Of a DNA stretch of 64,000 nt, positions 53,432 to 62,515 are shown in pieces. Where the stretch lies: contig WOUZ01000003.1 in NCBI GenBank assembly GCA_009773165.1, positions 247,890 to 311,889 on the forward strand, written 5' to 3'. The notes under the pieces were generated by a model, which did not search any database, had not been told where the DNA came from, and worked only from the letters and a program-made list of their open reading frames with translations. Position 1 is the stretch's first letter. Each line of letters starts with the position of its first letter. This DNA is from Bacteroidota bacterium. Its GTDB lineage: Bacteria; Bacteroidota; Bacteroidia; Bacteroidales; F082. The position numbers were made by a program, and so were the translations under genes.

Positions 53432-54265
53432 ATGCAACTTCAACTCAAACGTCCCATCGCCTTTTTTGATCTCGAAACAACTGGTTTGAATATTACTACT
53501 GACAGGTTGATAGAGATAAGTATTCTTAAAGTTTCGCCAGATGGGAGTGAGGAGCAACGAACCTGGAGAGTGAACCCGGGGGTGCCCATACCTGCATTTT
53601 CAACACAGTTTCATGGCATAACCGATGAAGATGTGAAAACAGCTCCTGCCTTTAAGGAGATAGCCAAGGATGTTAGTAAGTTTCTTGTTGGTTGTGACCT
53701 TTCGGGATATAATGCGTTGAAATTTGATATTCCATTGTTAATGGAGGAATTTTTACGCGTTGATATACCTTTCGATTTATCAAACAGAAACCTTATTGAT
53801 GTTCAAAATATTTTCATGAAAATGGAACCGCGAACACTCAAGGGAGCTTACAGGTTTTTTTGTAACAAAGAGCTCGAAGATGCACATTCAGCAGCAGCTG
53901 ACACATTTGCAACCTATGAGATATTGAAAGCGCAACTAGCTCGCTATGAAGGTGTTGTTTATGAGGATTCTGCCGGAAACAGATCGCAGCCAATAGTGAA
54001 CGATATGCTGTCGCTGCATCAATTTTCATCTCATCACCGCTTTGCTGATTTAGCTGGCCAAATCATTTATAACGAAGCGAATCAGGAAGTTTTTAACTTT
54101 GGCAAGAATAAAGGAAAAACAGTTGAAGAAGTCTTTCAGAAAGATCCTTCGTATTACGATTGGATGATGAAAGGTGAATTCCCTCTTTATACAAAAAAAC
54201 TCATTACAACAATAAAACTACGAATGTTTGGAAAGCAAGTTCAGTTAACCAATCATAAAAAGTAA
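53432..54265 (+). CDS. DEDD-family 3'-5' exonuclease (DnaQ/RNase T-like)
   Basis: Start chosen at 53432, behind the terminator of the previous gene, giving 277 residues. The exonuclease domain has motif I D-L-E-T-T-G, motif II with Y-N-A-L-K-F-D and motif III H-S-A-A-A-D, the DEDDh pattern of Pol III epsilon-like enzymes. A C-terminal extension has F-G-K-N-K-G-K-T-V-E-E-V and Y-Y-D-W-M-M, common in Bacteroidota exonucleases. It could proofread, repair DNA or trim RNA. The FAH-family gene begins 4 bp downstream. Confidence 0.9.
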   Translation: MQLQLKRPIAFFDLETTGLNITTDRLIEISILKVSPDGSEEQRTWRVNPGVPIPAFSTQFHGITDEDVKTAPAFKEIAKDVSKFLVGCDLSGYNALKFDIPLLMEEFLRVDIPFDLSNRNLIDVQNIFMKMEPRTLKGAYRFFCNKELEDAHSAAADTFATYEILKAQLARYEGVVYEDSAGNRSQPIVNDMLSLHQFSSHHRFADLAGQIIYNEANQEVFNFGKNKGKTVEEVFQKDPSYYDWMMKGEFPLYTKKLITTIKLRMFGKQVQLTNHKK

Positions 54266-54269
54266 TATC

Positions 54270-54881
54270 ATGAAAATCATTTGTATAGGTCGTAATTATG
54301 CCGAGCATGCTAAGGAATTGAATAACCCATTGCCATCGAAACCAGTGTTCTTTATGAAACCTGATACAGCTTTGTTGCCGCCACACAATCCGTTTTTCTA
54401 TCCGTCTTTTTCCAGCGACATTCATTATGAAGTCGAGCTTGTTATGAAAGTGAGTAAAAACGGGCGAAGCATCGCTGAAAAATTTGCTCACAAGTATTAT
54501 CAGGAAATTGGAGTAGGGATCGATTTCACTGCCCGCGATCTGCAGACAGAGTGTAAGCAGAAAGGTTTGCCCTGGGAAATTGCAAAGGCTTTCGATTTCT
54601 CAGCACCTGTAGGACAGTTTTTGCCTAAAAGCGAATTCAAAGATTTGAATAATATTGATTTTGGTTTGAAAATCAATGATGAATGGCGGCAAAAAGGTAA
54701 TAGTAAGGATATGATTTTCAGTTTCGACCGTATTATTTCATATGTTTCGCAGTTTGTAATGTTGCGAAAAGGAGATTATATTTTTACTGGAACTCCCGAG
54801 GGCGTTGGCCCAGCTCGAATAAATGATCACTTTGAACTTTTTATTGGTTCCCATAAGTTGTTGGAATTCAATGTTAAATAG
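54270..54881 (+). CDS. Fumarylacetoacetate hydrolase family protein (acylpyruvase-like)
   Basis: 203 residues of one FAH domain: G-R-N-Y-A-E-H-A near the start, F-M-K-P-D-T-A, the metal site with E-V-E-L-V, then D-F-T-A-R-D-L-Q and T-G-T-P-E-G-V-G-P near the end. The short form matches acylpyruvate or oxaloacetate hydrolases (YcgM/FAHD1-like) rather than true fumarylacetoacetase. It follows the exonuclease gene by 4 bp, so they are cotranscribed without an obvious functional link. Confidence 0.9.
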   Translation: MKIICIGRNYAEHAKELNNPLPSKPVFFMKPDTALLPPHNPFFYPSFSSDIHYEVELVMKVSKNGRSIAEKFAHKYYQEIGVGIDFTARDLQTECKQKGLPWEIAKAFDFSAPVGQFLPKSEFKDLNNIDFGLKINDEWRQKGNSKDMIFSFDRIISYVSQFVMLRKGDYIFTGTPEGVGPARINDHFELFIGSHKLLEFNVK

Positions 54882-54984
54882 ATAATTATTTAACATAATT
54901 ATCGCTTATAACCAGGGCTTCGGAAGCACAAATCCATTCATTTTAGAGGTGTTTTTTTTGAGGAAGGAAGGATTTTCTTTTAAT

Positions 54985-54992
54985 TATCTTTG
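54985..54992 (+). promoter_or_regulatory. Putative -7 element (TATCTTTG) before the TPR histidine kinase
   Basis: TATCTTTG matches the consensus 19 bp before the start at 55011, with TTTG 24 nt upstream at 54957-54960, slightly longer than the usual spacing. Confidence 0.5.
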
Positions 54993-55010
54993 CTCTTGAA
55001 TTAATCAACT

Positions 55011-57245
55011 ATGCGTCATTTCCTGTTACTTGCCCTTATTATTGTTTTACCAGGTGCCGGTTTTTCACAAGAGTATAAGTATGTGGAGCAGGCAGATAGC
55101 CTTTTACACATTTTTCTTTCCAATGATCAAAACCAGACAGAAGCTTTGCTCGAATCACTAAAGAATTTTGATGGTTGTGGAACTACCTGTATGGAAGACC
55201 GGCAAAAAGCACTTGTTTTTTTATGGGAGTTGAGTCGTTTTGATAAACGTTTCGACAAAAACAGGATTCATATTGCGCAACTAATTTCTGAACATTATTC
55301 CAATCACCTTCAGCGTGATCTTGTCTTTGAAACCCTTTTATTTTGCAAAACTTACTACAAACAGAATAACGATTCTGGCCATTTATTCCAATCACTTTAT
55401 CATTTAACGGGATTTTACTTTCAGGATGAAGATTATGAAAAAGCCCTTTCCGCAGGAAAAGAGGCACTGGATATCGTAAATTACGATACTCTAAGTTTTC
55501 AATCTGGATTGATAACCAGTTTGTTAAATAATATGGGACTGATTTATTACTTTGAAAACGAATTGGATAGCTCAGTTGTATTATTTGATAAAGCCATTGC
55601 TATTGCACATTCTAATTCCGATTCAAGCTGGTTTGGATTGCTTGCAGGAAATAAAAGTTTGACAATGTTGAAAATGGGTGATACACTCGAGGCGCTGCGA
55701 CTGCTTGAAACAGATATTAAGATGAGTTTGAAGTATCAGATGGATTTTAGTGCCTTAAATGCAATGGGATCAAAGCTAAATATACTTAATGCTATGAACC
55801 AAAAAAGAGACGCTCAAATAGTTCATGATGAGATGCTTGCTATCATTAATGATTTTCCTCTTGATACACTTTCTTTCAATAGCGCATATTTAGCTTTGGC
55901 GAATTATTATGAGAACGAAGGCAATTATAATGAGGCACTTAAATATCGCAAAAAGTTGGAAGTAAGCCAACTACACGAAAAAGAACAGGAGTTAAAGAAG
56001 AAAAAAGACGTTGAGCACCAACTTTTTATAAGCAGCCATTATGACCGATCGTTGCAAGATTACCTGAAAACGTATAATGAGCAAAAGAAAAAATGGAGGG
56101 TTGCCATCTTTGTTAGCATTATTCTGATGACATTTTTGGTTGTATATGTCTTCATGATTTTGAAGAAAAACAAACTTATGCGTAAAATCAACAATCAAAA
56201 TGACCAGCTGAGAAATGCTTTTGAGGACATTGAAAAAGCAAATGAAATAGTTGTAAAAAATCAACAGGAACTTCATATTCAGTCTGTACAATTGATAGAG
56301 GCTAACAAAAAACTTGCTGAATTTGACAATTTTCGGCAGGCTACGACAAATATGATCGTCCATGATCTAAAGAATTCATTGTATAATATCATTAGCCTGA
56401 GTGCCGGCAATCCCGACAAGGATAGGATGGAAGTTATTAATGAAACTTCAAAGAAAATGCTCCGTATGGTACTTAATATATTGGATATAAGGAAGTTCGA
56501 AGAGGCAAAATTGCAACTTCGGCCAACACAGGTTAAATTATTGGATCTTATTCAGGAAAGCATTAGTGATTTGGAGCTGAGTTTTAAGAACAAATCTTTG
56601 ACGGTAGAAGTGAAAAGTCAGGAAACTATTGTCATAAATGTGGATAGAGAATTGATTAAAAGGGTTTTTGAGAACATCATGCTGAATGCTGTCAATCATT
56701 CCGCAGAAAGCAAAAAAATTGTTATTCGAACCGGTTTAATTCAAGATTATGTAAGAATTGAGATTTTGAACTGGGGGCCTGTCATCCCATCAGATAAACA
56801 AGAAGTTATTTTCGAACCATTTGCGCAAGCAGAACCTTCAAAAGGTGAGATCCGGTCAACAGGTCTTGGGCTGGCTTTTTGTAAAATGACTGTAAACATG
56901 CATCTTGGAGCGATAGGAGTCGAAAGTGATCCCGAGAAGCCGACCTGCTTTTGGTTTACTTTGCCATACACTCCTGAAACGCTAAAAGAGGAAACTCTCA
57001 ACGAACAAAGTATTGACTTTTCGAATAACATTAGCGAATTAGCTACAGAAATCCATAAATTAGCTCCACATCTGACGATTCTAAAATCATACGATGTTTA
57101 CGAAATGAGTAAGGTTTTGAGTGTATTGAAAAAGTTTAATCCCGATGGAAACAAAGCTGCCATGGAATGGAAAACAGAACTCGAAAAGGCTGTATATCAT
57201 TGCAATAATGATAGATACCGTGAGTTGGTAAATCTTTTAAGTTGA
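55011..57245 (+). CDS. TPR-sensor histidine kinase
   Basis: 744 residues: signal peptide to about residue 19, a periplasmic TPR region (about 80-330), a membrane helix at about 364-386, a coiled coil (390-440), then the kinase core with phospho-acceptor His451 in HDLKNS. The N-box is N-I-M-L-N-A-V-N-H and the G2 box is G-L-G-L-A. The G1 box is altered (I-L-N-W-G-P instead of D-x-G-x-G), so ATP binding may be unusual. A C-terminal extension of about 80 residues is an unassigned helical domain. The response regulator starts 36 bp downstream (57282). Confidence 0.9.
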   Translation: MRHFLLLALIIVLPGAGFSQEYKYVEQADSLLHIFLSNDQNQTEALLESLKNFDGCGTTCMEDRQKALVFLWELSRFDKRFDKNRIHIAQLISEHYSNHLQRDLVFETLLFCKTYYKQNNDSGHLFQSLYHLTGFYFQDEDYEKALSAGKEALDIVNYDTLSFQSGLITSLLNNMGLIYYFENELDSSVVLFDKAIAIAHSNSDSSWFGLLAGNKSLTMLKMGDTLEALRLLETDIKMSLKYQMDFSALNAMGSKLNILNAMNQKRDAQIVHDEMLAIINDFPLDTLSFNSAYLALANYYENEGNYNEALKYRKKLEVSQLHEKEQELKKKKDVEHQLFISSHYDRSLQDYLKTYNEQKKKWRVAIFVSIILMTFLVVYVFMILKKNKLMRKINNQNDQLRNAFEDIEKANEIVVKNQQELHIQSVQLIEANKKLAEFDNFRQATTNMIVHDLKNSLYNIISLSAGNPDKDRMEVINETSKKMLRMVLNILDIRKFEEAKLQLRPTQVKLLDLIQESISDLELSFKNKSLTVEVKSQETIVINVDRELIKRVFENIMLNAVNHSAESKKIVIRTGLIQDYVRIEILNWGPVIPSDKQEVIFEPFAQAEPSKGEIRSTGLGLAFCKMTVNMHLGAIGVESDPEKPTCFWFTLPYTPETLKEETLNEQSIDFSNNISELATEIHKLAPHLTILKSYDVYEMSKVLSVLKKFNPDGNKAAMEWKTELEKAVYHCNNDRYRELVNLLS

Positions 57246-57281
57246 AAAATAAAGTTGATATCAGAGATAAGAAATCAAAAT

Positions 57282-58514
57282 ATGATGGTTGAAACAGAAC
57301 TTTCCATTCTTGTAGTTGATGACGATCCCATGATCGTTCAGTCCATTTTTGAGATGCTAAACGATGAAATCAAAGCCTATACTTTTTTACAGGCCAACAG
57401 CGGGAGAATCGCATTTAATGTGGCACTGACTAAATTGCCCAGATTGATAATCACAGATTGGGACATGCCAGATTTGAATGGAATCGAACTTCTTCGTCAG
57501 CTTAAAGCTAATCCGTTAACAGCTGATATTCCGGTAATTATGGCAACAGGTGTCATGGTAACTTCAGAACATCTTCGTCACGCACTTGAGGTTGGGGCTA
57601 TAGATTTTCTTCGGAAACCCATCGACCAGATTGAACTGAAAGCCCGCGTAAATGCTATGCTTACACTTTCAAATCATATCGAAGAAATTAAGCTGATGAA
57701 TGAAACGATTCAGGATTCCAATGTTTTTCTTCAGTACCTTATCAATATTATTCCAAATCCTATTGTACATTACGATATCACTGGCACTATCCTCGTTTTT
57801 AATCAATCGTTTCGATGGGCTTTCGACACCGACAAAGACAATTTCCAGTCATTTTATAATTATTTTTTGAAGGATGGTGTTGAGATTCATTTAACGAATG
57901 ACAGAAAAATTATTGAAGGTCAAATACCTATCGCAAAATATGAATCTCACGTCACCTATGCTGATGAAACAAAACATGATGCGCTATTTACAAAAGTGCC
58001 GGTGAAGAATAAATCCGGCGATGTAAAAGGAATACTATGTGTGATCAATGATGTGACTGAAATGAAGAAGCAACACGCTGATGATATTCAAAAACACAAG
58101 AGCGAACTCGCCGGTATCAGCATGCGTCTCATCCAATCAAGCGAACTGAATGAGAAGATTATGCGTGATATTGAGAAATTGGTTGAAATGGGAAATGAAT
58201 CGAATCGTGATTTGCTTGAAGGTTTGGCAACAAGCTATAAAACTGCTGTTAACGATAATATTTGGGTTGAATTTGAAAAACGTTTCAACGATGTGCATGT
58301 TGACTTTTATCACAGCCTTAGCATGGCACATCCTGACCTGACCGGAAATGAGCGCAAACTATGTGCATTCCTTAAACTGGATATGAGCTCAAAAGAAATT
58401 GCTACTATAACATTTCAAAATGCTAAAAGCATTGATATGGCGCGTTACCGCCTGAGAAAAAAACTTGGTCTTGAAGGCGAAGATAGTCTGCAGGGTTATC
58501 TAATGAAGTTTTGA
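57282..58514 (+). CDS. Response regulator with PAS-like middle and HTH DNA-binding C-terminus
   Basis: The ATG at 57282 (or 57285) is chosen; an upstream TTG at 57255 is less likely. About 410 residues. A receiver domain carries the V-V-D-D-D acidic pocket, acceptor Asp59 in T-D-W-D-M-P and Lys in R-K-P. A PAS-like region follows at about 145-260, then a linker and a LuxR-like winged/HTH end (L-T-G-N-E-R-K-L-C-A-F, S-S-K-E-I-A, A-R-Y-R-L-R-K-K-L-G-L). This end is the DNA-binding domain commonly joined to TPR or sensor regions in Bacteroidota. It pairs with the TPR kinase encoded 36 bp upstream. Confidence 0.9.
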   Translation: MMVETELSILVVDDDPMIVQSIFEMLNDEIKAYTFLQANSGRIAFNVALTKLPRLIITDWDMPDLNGIELLRQLKANPLTADIPVIMATGVMVTSEHLRHALEVGAIDFLRKPIDQIELKARVNAMLTLSNHIEEIKLMNETIQDSNVFLQYLINIIPNPIVHYDITGTILVFNQSFRWAFDTDKDNFQSFYNYFLKDGVEIHLTNDRKIIEGQIPIAKYESHVTYADETKHDALFTKVPVKNKSGDVKGILCVINDVTEMKKQHADDIQKHKSELAGISMRLIQSSELNEKIMRDIEKLVEMGNESNRDLLEGLATSYKTAVNDNIWVEFEKRFNDVHVDFYHSLSMAHPDLTGNERKLCAFLKLDMSSKEIATITFQNAKSIDMARYRLRKKLGLEGEDSLQGYLMKF

Positions 58515-58592
58515 AAAGAAATGCGTTTTGAAATAAATTTTAGTGTTTTCAAACAATTGTATTTATATTGATTCTAAATAAAAGAATTGTAG

Positions 58593-58600
58593 TAATTTTG
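58593..58600 (+). promoter_or_regulatory. Putative -7 promoter element of the SlyD-like gene (TAATTTTG)
   Basis: TAATTTTG with ATTG 22 nt upstream (58567-58570), 55 bp before the start at 58656. Confidence 0.5.
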
Positions 58601-58655
58601 TGGCGTAATAAAATAAACATCCACTCTTTAGTTACGATCACAATAATAGAAGAAT

Positions 58656-59285
58656 ATGGTAATTGAAAAAAATAAAGTTGGCGTGATAGCGTATGCTATT
58701 CATGTTGATAATGAAGCTGGTGAGCTACTTGAAAAGGTAGAATATAGTCAACCAAGGACAATGGTTTTTGGATCAGGAAGAATGCTGAAAAGTTTTGAAG
58801 ACAAACTGCTTGGTCTAAGATCCGGAGACTCTTTTGAGTTTTTGCTAAGCTCTGAAGAGTCATTTGGTGACTATAATAGTGATCTTTTAATGGAGATCCC
58901 AAAAACAGTTTTCATGGTAAATGGTGAAATTAAACCGGATACCTTAGTTGTTGGACGTGTGGTTCCAATGATGGATGGTGATGGTAATCCATTTGATGGA
59001 CGTGTTATTGCAGTCAATGAGTCGACCGTTGCAATGGATTTTAATCATCCGTTGGCTGGAAAAAGCCTGTTCACAAAAGGTGAAGTATTAAATGTGCGTG
59101 AGGCAACTTACGACGAGTTATATCCAGCCGCATCAGGTTGTGGTTGTGGAAGTCACAACGACAGCTGCTGTGGAGGTGGTAGTCACGATCATCACGATGA
59201 AGAAGAAGGATGTGGTGCGTGTGATCCTCACGAAGGGCATCAGCACCAACACAGTCACCACCACGGAGGAGGTTGTAATTGCTAA
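58656..59285 (+). CDS. FKBP-type peptidyl-prolyl isomerase, SlyD-like, with metal-binding tail
   Basis: 209 residues. The FKBP domain with an IF (insert-in-flap) region spans about 1-150: G-V-I-A-Y-A-I-H near the start, F-G-S-G-R-M-L-K-S-F-E-D, D-F-N-H-P-L-A-G-K. The last 51 residues hold 11 His and 8 Cys plus a run of acidic residues, a nickel- or zinc-binding tail like that of SlyD, which in Enterobacteria helps nickel-enzyme maturation. The Cys pairs (C-G-C, C-C, C-G-A-C, C-N-C) are more numerous than the His-dominated tails I recall. It is a single-gene unit. Confidence 0.93.
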   Translation: MVIEKNKVGVIAYAIHVDNEAGELLEKVEYSQPRTMVFGSGRMLKSFEDKLLGLRSGDSFEFLLSSEESFGDYNSDLLMEIPKTVFMVNGEIKPDTLVVGRVVPMMDGDGNPFDGRVIAVNESTVAMDFNHPLAGKSLFTKGEVLNVREATYDELYPAASGCGCGSHNDSCCGGGSHDHHDEEEGCGACDPHEGHQHQHSHHHGGGCNC

Positions 59286-59319
59286 AAAAAAGGCTGGACA
59301 GTTAAGTTCAGCCTTTTTT
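59285..59319 (+). terminator. Intrinsic terminator after the SlyD-like gene
   Basis: A long stem pairs AAAAAAGGCTG with CAGCCTTTTTT and an inner GAC/GTT, with a 6- to 8-nt loop. It overlaps the stop codon. Confidence 0.85.
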
Positions 59320-59351
59320 CTTCCATCATTTTATCTCCTCAGCATACGACA

Positions 59352-59540
59352 TCATTGCCCAATTTTGCTGTCGTCACGCTCCTCAACAAAAGGAGCGTTT
59401 TTAATGGCATGTATAACCGCTACAATACCAATTGCCGAAAAGATAACTAAAACAATAAGTGCGATCATGACAGCATTTTTTAAGAACGTTATCCCAATCT
59501 CGTTAGATTGATGCCTCAAAAATAATTTAATTATTGGCAT
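59352..59540 (-). CDS. Possible small membrane protein
   Basis: 62 codons encoding one clear membrane helix (A-V-M-I-A-L-I-V-L-V-I-F-S-A-I-G-I-V-A-V) flanked by basic and acidic ends. It is convergent to the SlyD-like gene. A second terminator-like hairpin of the plus strand (59376-59402) lies inside it, which weakens the case. It is listed because the helix is typical of real small membrane proteins and the region would otherwise be empty. Confidence 0.35.
   Translation of the reverse strand: MPIIKLFLRHQSNEIGITFLKNAVMIALIVLVIFSAIGIVAVIHAIKNAPFVEERDDSKIGQ
59376..59402 (+). terminator. Second terminator-like hairpin downstream of the SlyD-like gene
   Basis: ACGCTCCT (59376-59383) pairs perfectly with AGGAGCGT (59391-59398), loop CAACAAA, followed by TTTT. 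It probably backs up the first terminator at 59285-59319. Confidence 0.6.
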
Positions 59541-59944
59541 ACCACAATACTTCTCAATATTATTTTTAACAGTAGTTTATCTATTTATTAACAATTAACA
59601 TTTTGTTTAGAAATTGATGGGTTTTTTGCTGTCACTGTGTTCCCTCATTTTGCTATGTATTGATTTTGAGATAGATTCATTGGTTAATTGTTATTGATTA
59701 TCAAACGAGAGCCAGCCATTAAAAGCAACCATTAGATTTGATTTTAGATTGAATTTAATCTGATGAAGAGTAATAAAAGTGCTAGTTGAGCTGTTCTGAT
59801 GATCTCTGAATTTGTGTTCATTATTTCACTGATTAGGTTGTCTGAGATAAAATCTTTTGGTGTTTCTCATTTTAGCCTTGTTTTCATACGACTTCTGTTG
59901 TAATTTTACCATCACATTTCTTTTGAGAAAACAAAATAATCCAT
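59541..59944. other. Intergenic region before the universal stress gene
   Basis: About 400 bp without a supportable gene. The plus strand has CTTG (59877-59880) and TAATTTTA (59901-59908) 20 nt apart, a reasonable promoter for the gene at 59945. I see no RNA structure or repeat. Confidence 0.45.
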
Positions 59945-60814
59945 ATGAAAATTATCCTATCTACTGATTTCAGCGAGGAGAATACGATGCTATTTCCTTA
60001 TGCAATTGATTTATTGAAAGTTACAGGTGGTGAAATTGTTCTTTTTCATGCCTACATGGATCAGATTCTTATGGGTGACAGCAGTTTTCCAGGTGGACTC
60101 GACTCTGACACTTTTTTTAACAGGGAATTACTTTCAGAGATGGAGCAGCAGGCATCTGCTTTTATGAAAGAAAAACGCATGGTGCTTGAAAATGAAATAC
60201 AGGTATATGGTCTTCAGGGAATTACGATTCAAACTGTGTTAAAAGGTGGTGATCCTGAACAGGAACTTCTTCAGCTTACTGAAGTTGAGAACCCTGATCT
60301 GATCTTAATGGGGACTTCAGGGAAAGGTCATAAAGGGTTTCTGGAAGGAAGCATCGCTAAAAGTATTATGGCAAAAGTGCATGTTCCAGTGTTGGCAATT
60401 CCTGTAGGATATCACTGGAGAGCAGGGAATCAGGTTATGTATGCCACAAATTTTAGTCAGTTTGAAGTTTCTGTTCTCAATCAGCTTATCCAGCTTACGC
60501 AACTGTATCAGCCCGTAATTCATGTGGTTCATTTTGTACTCGATGACCATGATGCTAAAGCTGCTGTATTGATGGATGAGTTAAGGCAGGCATTCAAATC
60601 GGAAGAAGCGAAACAAATGATCCGATTTGAGTTAATACGGACTTCTTCTGCACGCGATGCAATGAAACTTTTCTGTGATGAACATCAGATAAGTTTGGCT
60701 GCTTTCATCGCCCACAAACGAACATGGCTCGATTATATCTTTAAAGATAAGGTGGGTAAAGACGATTTTTTCAATCTTGGAATACCTATGCTAACTTTCC
60801 GCTTGCCAGATTAA
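59945..60814 (+). CDS. Universal stress protein with two USP domains
   Basis: 289 residues. The first USP domain (1-150) has I-I-L-S-T-D-F-S-E-E-N at the start, and G-T-S-G-K-G-H-K-G-F-L-E-G-S-I-A near residue 122, the G-x2-G-x9-G-S ATP-binding signature. The second domain (from about 165, Y-A-T-N-F-S) lacks that signature. Tandem USP proteins are stress-induced ATP- or nucleotide-binding regulators; the target is unknown. The gene converges on a glycosyltransferase gene with only 5 bp between the stops. Confidence 0.92.
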   Translation: MKIILSTDFSEENTMLFPYAIDLLKVTGGEIVLFHAYMDQILMGDSSFPGGLDSDTFFNRELLSEMEQQASAFMKEKRMVLENEIQVYGLQGITIQTVLKGGDPEQELLQLTEVENPDLILMGTSGKGHKGFLEGSIAKSIMAKVHVPVLAIPVGYHWRAGNQVMYATNFSQFEVSVLNQLIQLTQLYQPVIHVVHFVLDDHDAKAAVLMDELRQAFKSEEAKQMIRFELIRTSSARDAMKLFCDEHQISLAAFIAHKRTWLDYIFKDKVGKDDFFNLGIPMLTFRLPD

Positions 60815-60819
60815 TACTT

Positions 60820-61992
60820 CTATTTAAGGGCTTTTTCATACAAGCTTGTAAGAAAGTGACTTACCGCCTCAAGACTGTTTTTATTTACAACCACTTCCCT
60901 GATTTTTTTCGAATTAAAGGAATTATGGTTATCCATCATCCAGATAAGTGCGTCTAAAAGTTGTGACTCGTCACCGGCTTTTATTAAAATCCCATTTTCA
61001 GAATTAATTATTTCAGCTATACCTCCAACCGAAGTTGAGATAACTGGTAATCCGCAGGCAAATGCTTCAGGAATTACAACCGGAAGATTTTCATAATTGC
61101 TGAACAACACAAGCGCATCACTTTCAGCTAAGGAAGTTGCCAGTTCTTTTGATTGTTGCAATCCTGTAAATTTTAGTTCCGGTAATCCCAGGCCTGACTT
61201 TTTTGCCAGATCATGCATTTCTTTTTCGTCCTGGCCTTCGCCTACCATTACAAACTCAAAATCGGTTCTGATCGCTTTTAGCTTAACAATAGTTCGCAGT
61301 ATGCCTGAAATGTTTTTCGACCGATCTTCAAAACAACTGATATGAATAAATCTGAAATTGTTTTTTTTGGATTTGTGTATTGGTTGAAACATGTTAACAT
61401 CCACCACGTTAGGTAAAATGATAAAATTTGCATGCAACTTAAAACTCCTCATTGCAGATGCCAGATTCTCGGTTACTGTTGTTACAAACGAAGCCTGCTT
61501 AACGGCAATTCGGGTAAGGAATATTCTTCCCCAACCATGAAATTCGTTTCTTACTTTTAGGTAACGGGACCAGTGTTCAGTGATCCCGTAAGGAATCCCT
61601 TTTGTTAATCTTAGCCAAAGTGCCACTAATGCCAGGCGGGTTAAAACATGGACATGAATCAAACTAATTTTACCTTCTTTTTGTTCAGCTATTTTAAGCC
61701 CTTTATTAACAGAATTATAAAACCTGAAGAGGTTAATGAACTTAGAAATTGGCCTGATAAAGAAAGTTGAAAGTTTATAATAAACGATGATTTCGTTCAG
61801 GTTATCATTTGATTTAACATCAATTTCGTATATTTTGGAAAGTGTATTTTCAGTTCCATGGGCATAAATCACTGAAACTATTTTTTTTAAAGCAACCGCT
61901 TGGGCATGACGTTGAATAAACAACCCCAACATTGGATCATAGCGATGTGGATACCACCTTGCCAGAAATACAATATGTTTTGAATCAGTCAT
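60820..61992 (-). CDS. Glycosyltransferase family 4 protein
   Basis: Start at 61992 (M-T-D-S-K-H-I-V-F-L-A-R-W-Y-P) rather than 62034, giving 390 residues and an 8-nt overlap with the upstream kinase stop. The GT-B layout shows G-L-F-I-Q-R-H-A near the N-terminus, M-V-G-E-G-Q-D-E in the second half and the donor-site E-N-L-P-V-V-I-P-E-A-F-A-C-G-L-P-V-I-S-T motif. It likely adds a sugar to a cell-surface glycan; sugar and acceptor unknown. Its cotranscription with the NadR/PnuC genes looks incidental. Confidence 0.9.
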   Translation of the reverse strand: MTDSKHIVFLARWYPHRYDPMLGLFIQRHAQAVALKKIVSVIYAHGTENTLSKIYEIDVKSNDNLNEIIVYYKLSTFFIRPISKFINLFRFYNSVNKGLKIAEQKEGKISLIHVHVLTRLALVALWLRLTKGIPYGITEHWSRYLKVRNEFHGWGRIFLTRIAVKQASFVTTVTENLASAMRSFKLHANFIILPNVVDVNMFQPIHKSKKNNFRFIHISCFEDRSKNISGILRTIVKLKAIRTDFEFVMVGEGQDEKEMHDLAKKSGLGLPELKFTGLQQSKELATSLAESDALVLFSNYENLPVVIPEAFACGLPVISTSVGGIAEIINSENGILIKAGDESQLLDALIWMMDNHNSFNSKKIREVVVNKNSLEAVSHFLTSLYEKALK

Positions 61993-62515
61993 TTGATGTG
62001 TTTTTAAACCATGTTTCAATGGAACTGACAGCATGCTCCAATCTGATATTGCCCAAGCCTTTTATTACAGTATAAGGCAGGTTTCGTTTTTCGAGCTCTG
62101 CTACATAACGATCAAAAAGCTCTTTTCGTTTATGTGGATGTTCTCTCAACGGATCAGGTTCCCATGGAAGATCGATATCACAAAGTAAATACAGATCAAA
62201 ATTTTGTAATAAACACAATTTCGTGATACTTTCTGGCACGACCTCGTTTGCATAGGATGCCCATATATAGCACACAATCATTTCAGTATCAGCGAAGTAA
62301 ATATCTATGGATTTCTCCGATGCGAGCTGATTATTGTGAAATTGGCTATGAGCTATAAACTCAATATCTTGAATAGTATAGTGTCGTTGTAAGGAATTCA
62401 AATATGTTCTTGCAAACTCAGGAACCCAGCTTGTTTCATAATGACTGGCTAGTTTTTCGGCAAGCCATGATTTCCCTGTGGATTCAGGACCGAGTATAGC
62501 AATTTTTTTAATCAC
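61985..62515 (-). CDS. NadR-type ribosylnicotinamide kinase-like ATPase
   Basis: I choose the GTG at 62515 because an exact AGGAGG (plus 62522-62527) lies 6 nt upstream, unusual for this phylum; the longer frame to 62548 adds an atypical leader. The protein has 176 residues, a P-loop G-P-E-S-T-G-K-S at its N-terminus and V-P-E-F-A-R-T-Y-L a few lines later, the NadR kinase pattern, plus L-L-C-D-I-D-L-P-W-E-P-D-P-L-R. The NadR adenylyltransferase domain is absent. It overlaps the pnuC stop by 8 nt. It should phosphorylate the vitamin carried in by PnuC (nicotinamide riboside most likely). Confidence 0.85.
   Translation of the reverse strand: MIKKIAILGPESTGKSWLAEKLASHYETSWVPEFARTYLNSLQRHYTIQDIEFIAHSQFHNNQLASEKSIDIYFADTEMIVCYIWASYANEVVPESITKLCLLQNFDLYLLCDIDLPWEPDPLREHPHKRKELFDRYVAELEKRNLPYTVIKGLGNIRLEHAVSSIETWFKNTSND

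Noticed and set aside
55992..56363. 123-codon frame on the minus strand inside the TPR kinase gene
   Set aside because: Antisense to a well-supported kinase; composition rich in Leu, Phe and Tyr as expected from reverse reading of Lys/Glu/Asn-rich codons.
59140..59282. Repetitive CAC/GGT/TGT-rich DNA
   Set aside because: It is explained by the His/Gly/Cys tail of the SlyD-like protein and is not an independent repeat.
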